DNA of 64,000 nucleotides, taken from contig NZ_JAGMUL010000120.1 in NCBI RefSeq assembly GCF_019049285.1, positions 46,983 to 110,982 on the forward strand, in the 5' to 3' direction. The stretch comes from Streptomyces sp. AC550_RSS872 (GTDB lineage: Bacteria > Actinomycetota > Actinomycetes > Streptomycetales > Streptomycetaceae). The first letter of the stretch is position 1. Each line of letters begins with the position of its first letter. The notes beneath the pieces are model-generated. The model saw only the letters and a program-made list of their open reading frames with translations, searched no databases and was not told the DNA's origin. The position numbers and the translations under genes are program-made. Positions 60,813-64,000 of this stretch are shown piece by piece.

Positions 60813-61940
60813 TCAGTGGGTGCGTGCTCCCGCTTCGCGCGAGTGGGCCAGTCCCGAGGTGCGCAGGGTGCCAACGGTCTTCAGCAGCCGGTCGGCGGGC
60901 TCGCGCAGTCGGGGGTGGGCCAGGACGGTGTTTCTCAGGCCGCGCACCGGTCTGCGCCACAGCCGGTGCGCCGCCGCCACCGGGTGCGGGCGGATCGCGA
61001 ATCCCTCGGCCACCCGCAGCTCACGGGTCTTGAGCCAGTCCTTGTACTCCTTCTCGCCGCGCCCCATGTCCATCAGTGTCACGCCGTCCCGGCCGGCGGC
61101 GTCGGCCAGCCGTAAGTGCATCATCAGTCCGGGCGAGTAGTAGCCGAACTCGGGGTCGTACGCGGTGAACCAGGCCGCGAAGACCGTCCGCGACCTCGGC
61201 CCGAAGTGCGCGGCGACCGGCCGGTCACCGGCGTACACCACGGACAGGACGCCGGTGAAGTGCTCCTCACGGACCTGGAACAGGTGGTCCACCAGGTCGA
61301 CGATCCACGGCTTGGAGAACCGGTCCATCCGCCCCGTCCTGCGGTACTGGGCGGACTTCCACCGCATGAGCGTGCGCAGCATGCGCGGATCGCGCTCGTC
61401 GTACACGAACCGCACCTCGCCCACGTCACGGCCCAGGCGGCGCTCCTTCTTCAGCGTCGTCTTGGCCTGCCCCGGGTAGGTGGCGCGCAGCCACTCGGCG
61501 TAGCTTCCCTCGCCGGGCTTCAGATCGAGCACGGGAGAGGCGAACGTCCCCGTGACGTAGGGGCCGAAGGGCTTCTGTTCCTCGACGAGGTGGTCGAACT
61601 CGAACACGGACAGCCCGCAGGCGCGCAGGAGTTCCCGGGTGTCCCAGCTGACGCCGGGCCGGTGCACCAGGGCCTGGCAGTCGGAGAGACCGAGGCCGAT
61701 GGCCCGGCCGACGCCGAGCGGGCCCCGCTCGTAAGGGAGGAAGCCGACGGCCTCCCCGTTCTCGTGCAGGACCGCCACCTGCGCACCGCGGCGGCGTCTG
61801 CCGACTCCGATCGCGAACTCCGGCGCCAGGAAGGGGTTGGCGTAGTCCGGCGACTCGTCCATGGCCCGGTACCACGCCCGGCGCAGCGACTCGTCCAGCT
61901 CTTCGGGTCTGTGAATCGTGATGGCGTGCGTGGATCGCAT
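60813..61940 (-). CDS. CelD/BcsL-like GNAT acyltransferase, contains a TTA codon
   Basis: 375 residues. A double GNAT-like (FemAB-type) fold is indicated by DESPDYANPFLAPEFAIGVGRRR, YPGQAKTTLKKERRLGRDVGE, SAQYRRTGRMDRF, PVAAHFGPRSRTVFAAWFTAYDPEFGYYSPGLMMHLRLADAA. Such proteins acylate sugars or peptides of cell-surface polymers. Codon 276 (Leu in MMHLRL) is TTA (61113-61115), so translation would depend on the bldA tRNA. ATG 61940 has GGGGGGAG 8 bases upstream. It lies between the DegT aminotransferase and methyltransferase genes. Confidence 0.75.
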   Translation of the reverse strand: MRSTHAITIHRPEELDESLRRAWYRAMDESPDYANPFLAPEFAIGVGRRRRGAQVAVLHENGEAVGFLPYERGPLGVGRAIGLGLSDCQALVHRPGVSWDTRELLRACGLSVFEFDHLVEEQKPFGPYVTGTFASPVLDLKPGEGSYAEWLRATYPGQAKTTLKKERRLGRDVGEVRFVYDERDPRMLRTLMRWKSAQYRRTGRMDRFSKPWIVDLVDHLFQVREEHFTGVLSVVYAGDRPVAAHFGPRSRTVFAAWFTAYDPEFGYYSPGLMMHLRLADAAGRDGVTLMDMGRGEKEYKDWLKTRELRVAEGFAIRPHPVAAAHRLWRRPVRGLRNTVLAHPRLREPADRLLKTVGTLRTSGLAHSREAGARTH

Positions 61941-62112
61941 GGCGACCGCTCCCCCCAAAAAATCCCCCAGGAGACGCTTCTTGGGCGCCTCGCCACCGTT
62001 TCCCCCATGTCGAACTTTGTGGCGAGCTCAAACGTCGCGAAACAGCACGCACCCTGTCAAGGTGGATGATGAATCCTTTAGCTGTGCTTGGTGACGCGCG
62101 CTCTTGGACCGG

Positions 62113-62919
62113 TCAGCGGATCGCGACGAGGACGTGACTGTCGCCGTACTGCCAGACGGCACCGACGTGCCTGAATCCCGCCTGCCGCAGGAGCCGTTCG
62201 TGCGCGGACACGGACAGGCAGGGCGCGCCGCCGGTTCCGGCGCTCGTGCCGGTGACGGCCGCCTGCCGCCGTCGGCGCTCCGCGAGCAGGTCGGTCAGCT
62301 CCGGGTCGTGTGCGACCGCCGCCCACCAGGAGGCCCAGTCCTCGTGCGCCAGGGCCTGTCCGCGTTCGGCGTGACGGCGGCCGACGCATTCGGCGAGTCC
62401 GGCGAGCGCGCAGTCGTCGTGCGGGAAGTGGTCACCGTTGACGAGGACGCCCCCGGGTCGCAGGAGGCCCGCGAGCTGCCGGTAGGTGCGGTGCAGGGCG
62501 TCCGGGTCCAGGTAGTGCAGTGCCGTCGTCGACACCGCGGCGTCCAACGGGCGGTCGAGGCCGAGGGCACGGGTCCAGTCCTCCGCGCCGATCACGACGT
62601 CGACGTAGCGCGCCGCGTCCGCGTGGTGGGTGCGGGCCAGCTCCAGCAGCAGCGGGTCCATGTCCACGGCCACGATGTCGGCGTACGGCATCCGGCGGGC
62701 GAGCCGGGCCGCGAGGGAGCCGGGACCGCAGCCGAGGTCGACGACCGACGGTCGGCCCGGGACGCCCGCCACGGACTGTTCCACCACATCCGCGATCACC
62801 GTGAAGCGCTCTTCGCGGTCGACGGCGTACCGCTGCTGCTGGCGCTCCCAGCGCTCCACCCATCGCTCCGCCGTCGCCAGGCTCAGCCCCATCCCGTCGT
62901 GCACCTCGCCGTTCCGCAC
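62113..62919 (-). CDS. SAM-dependent class I methyltransferase
   Basis: 268 residues. SAM-binding motif VVDLGCGPGSLAARLA at about 58-73 and motif II-like DIVAVDMDPLLLELAR, then DAAVSTTALHYLDPDAL and LRPGGVLVNGDHF. The substrate is unknown. The start is uncertain: GTG 62919 is given, GTG 62904 and ATG 62892 are possible. The class V aminotransferase-type gene precedes it by 67 bases on the same strand. Confidence 0.8.
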   Translation of the reverse strand: MRNGEVHDGMGLSLATAERWVERWERQQQRYAVDREERFTVIADVVEQSVAGVPGRPSVVDLGCGPGSLAARLARRMPYADIVAVDMDPLLLELARTHHADAARYVDVVIGAEDWTRALGLDRPLDAAVSTTALHYLDPDALHRTYRQLAGLLRPGGVLVNGDHFPHDDCALAGLAECVGRRHAERGQALAHEDWASWWAAVAHDPELTDLLAERRRRQAAVTGTSAGTGGAPCLSVSAHERLLRQAGFRHVGAVWQYGDSHVLVAIR

Positions 62920-62986
62920 CTGTCCGCACCGTCTGCGTCAGACCCTACAGGTGGAAACGGTTCCCATTCCCTCTAATGGCGGTACG

Positions 62987-64000
62987 TCACCCGAGCGTGG
63001 CGAGGACGTCCAGCAGTCGGTCGATCTCCTCGGCGGTGTTGTGGACGTGCAGGCTCACCCGCACCGAGCCGGTCCGCTCCCCCGCGCCGCCCTGGCAGTG
63101 GTGGTCCGAGCGGACCATGAAGCCGTGGCTGAAGAGGATGAAGCCGAGGTCTGCGGAGTCGATGGCGTGGTGGCGGAGGGTGACGATGCCCTGGCGCCGT
63201 TGCACGGACGAATCGGCGGCCAGGCTCTTCTGGCAGCCGAGGATCTCGTACGCGTCGAGGTGGCGCAGGCCCTCGGTGAGCCGGGCGGCCAAGGCGACCG
63301 TCCACCGCTCGATCCGGTCCGTACCGGCGGTGTCCAGCCAGTCCAGGGCCGCGGTGAGGGAGGCGATGCCGACGGTGTTGGGGGTGCCGGACCAGCCGCC
63401 AGGCGTGAAGTGCGGTCCGCGTGACTGGCGGGCCCAGACGGCTCCGGTGCCGGGCAGGGCCATGGCCTTGTGGCCGGAGAAGACCACGAAGTCGACGTCC
63501 GGATCGGCGACGGACACGGGCAGATGGCCCACGCTCTGGGCGGCGTCCAGACAGATGACCGCGTCCGGGCCGACGGCCTGGCGGATGCGATGGACGTTCA
63601 TGTTGCCGCCGTACACGTGGTGGACATGGCTGACGGCGACCAGGCGGGTGCGGGGGCCCGCGAGATCCGCGAGCGCGGTGTGGTCGTAGTCACCGGACGA
63701 CCGCTGGTACGGCATCGGCCGTACGCGGATGTGGACGCCCTGCGCCGCCAGGTGCCGTTGGGTCTCCAGCCAGGGCGCGATGTTGGCCTCGTGGTCGGCG
63801 ACCGGCACGACGATCTCGTCGCCGTCGGCGAGGAGCCCGGGCAGCCAGTCGCGGGCGACCGTGCGCAGACCGTCGGTGGTGCCGCTCGTGAAGTGGACGG
63901 TCGAACGGTCGGGAGCGGGGTCGCCGAGGAACCGCTTCACCCGGTCGCGGGCCTGCTCGACGAGGTCCGTGGTCCGGTTGGCCCAGGGGTAGGTGCCGCG
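62987..64000 (-). CDS. Class V aminotransferase, SufS/CsdA-like (partial, 5' end outside the window)
   Basis: The visible 337 residues run off the right edge (RGTYPWANRTTDLVEQARDRVKRFLG begins the fragment), so the start lies beyond it. The PLP Lys is in FSGHKAMALPG, VCLDAAQSVGH-like VICLDAAQSVGHLP precedes it, and a Cys in VRSDHHCQGG sits where SufS has its catalytic Cys (HHCAQP). This suggests a desulfurase or an isopenicillin-epimerase-like PLP enzyme. It probably forms an operon with the methyltransferase. Confidence 0.75.
   Translation of the reverse strand, partial: RGTYPWANRTTDLVEQARDRVKRFLGDPAPDRSTVHFTSGTTDGLRTVARDWLPGLLADGDEIVVPVADHEANIAPWLETQRHLAAQGVHIRVRPMPYQRSSGDYDHTALADLAGPRTRLVAVSHVHHVYGGNMNVHRIRQAVGPDAVICLDAAQSVGHLPVSVADPDVDFVVFSGHKAMALPGTGAVWARQSRGPHFTPGGWSGTPNTVGIASLTAALDWLDTAGTDRIERWTVALAARLTEGLRHLDAYEILGCQKSLAADSSVQRRQGIVTLRHHAIDSADLGFILFSHGFMVRSDHHCQGGAGERTGSVRVSLHVHNTAEEIDRLLDVLATLG

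Noticed and set aside
1..64000. CRISPR arrays, tRNA or rRNA genes and integrase attachment sites
   Set aside because: No regularly spaced repeats, no tRNA-like cloverleaf or rRNA sequence, and no integrase gene was seen.

Overview
The window is high-GC DNA with third-position G/C bias, dense genes on both strands and many start codons that lack a ribosome binding site. Together with an actinomycete-type secreted phospholipase A2, TTA-containing genes, many lipoprotein and ABC sugar-uptake genes and several actinomycete-specific families, it points to a Streptomyces chromosome. There are no rRNA, tRNA or CRISPR features that I can see. All calls come from reading translated sequence and motifs; no database search was possible.

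Layout. 1-0.4 kb: broken 3' end of an IS5-type transposase gene. 0.6-4.9 kb: a 3-hydroxybutyrate module (MHS-type transporter, PucR-type regulator, bdhA). 5-12.4 kb: Nudix hydrolase, apolipoprotein N-acyltransferase, O-antigen-ligase-like membrane protein, small membrane protein, Asp/Glu racemase, HpnB-type glycosyltransferase and a double TerD protein. 12.7-17.3 kb: Pro/Gln-rich DUF6643-type protein, MOSC protein, membrane protein and a beta-helix/AAA+ ATPase fusion. 17.4-21.3 kb: membrane-embedded alpha/beta hydrolase, DeoR regulator and SRPBCC protein. 21.3-24.6 kb: an arginase / ornithine acetyltransferase / Cds1-type PLP enzyme series with an unusual repeat-rich upstream region.

25-32.6 kb: HATPase anti-sigma-type kinase; a translationally coupled SHOCT/ABC ATPase/FtsX permease operon facing a TetR gene across a clear palindromic operator; DUF4865, tautomerase, RpiB-like and small barrel proteins. 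32.6-38.5 kb: ROK regulator, AlkB, RlmG, and an amino-sugar divergon (AgaR-type regulator, AgaS-type SIS protein, tagatose-bisphosphate-type aldolase). 38.6-44.2 kb: GH15 hydrolase, then a copper locus (secreted His-rich protein, CopZ, CopA) around CsoR-type boxes. 44.3 kb: phospholipase A2.

44.8-57.4 kb is one large carbohydrate locus, all on the minus strand. It has two complete CUT1 uptake systems (each with two permeases and a lipoprotein), a YesL-like membrane protein, a Gfo/Idh/MocA dehydrogenase, a PmoA-like protein, a cupin and a GH35 beta-galactosidase. Nearly all genes overlap by 1-4 bases, and two different palindromes mark the likely control points. No ABC ATPase is encoded here, as expected if a shared MsiK-type ATPase serves both systems. 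57.6-64 kb: PolX-type polymerase, then DegT aminotransferase, CelD-like GNAT (with a TTA codon), methyltransferase and a class V aminotransferase cut by the window edge; this may be the margin of a glycan or specialised-metabolite cluster.
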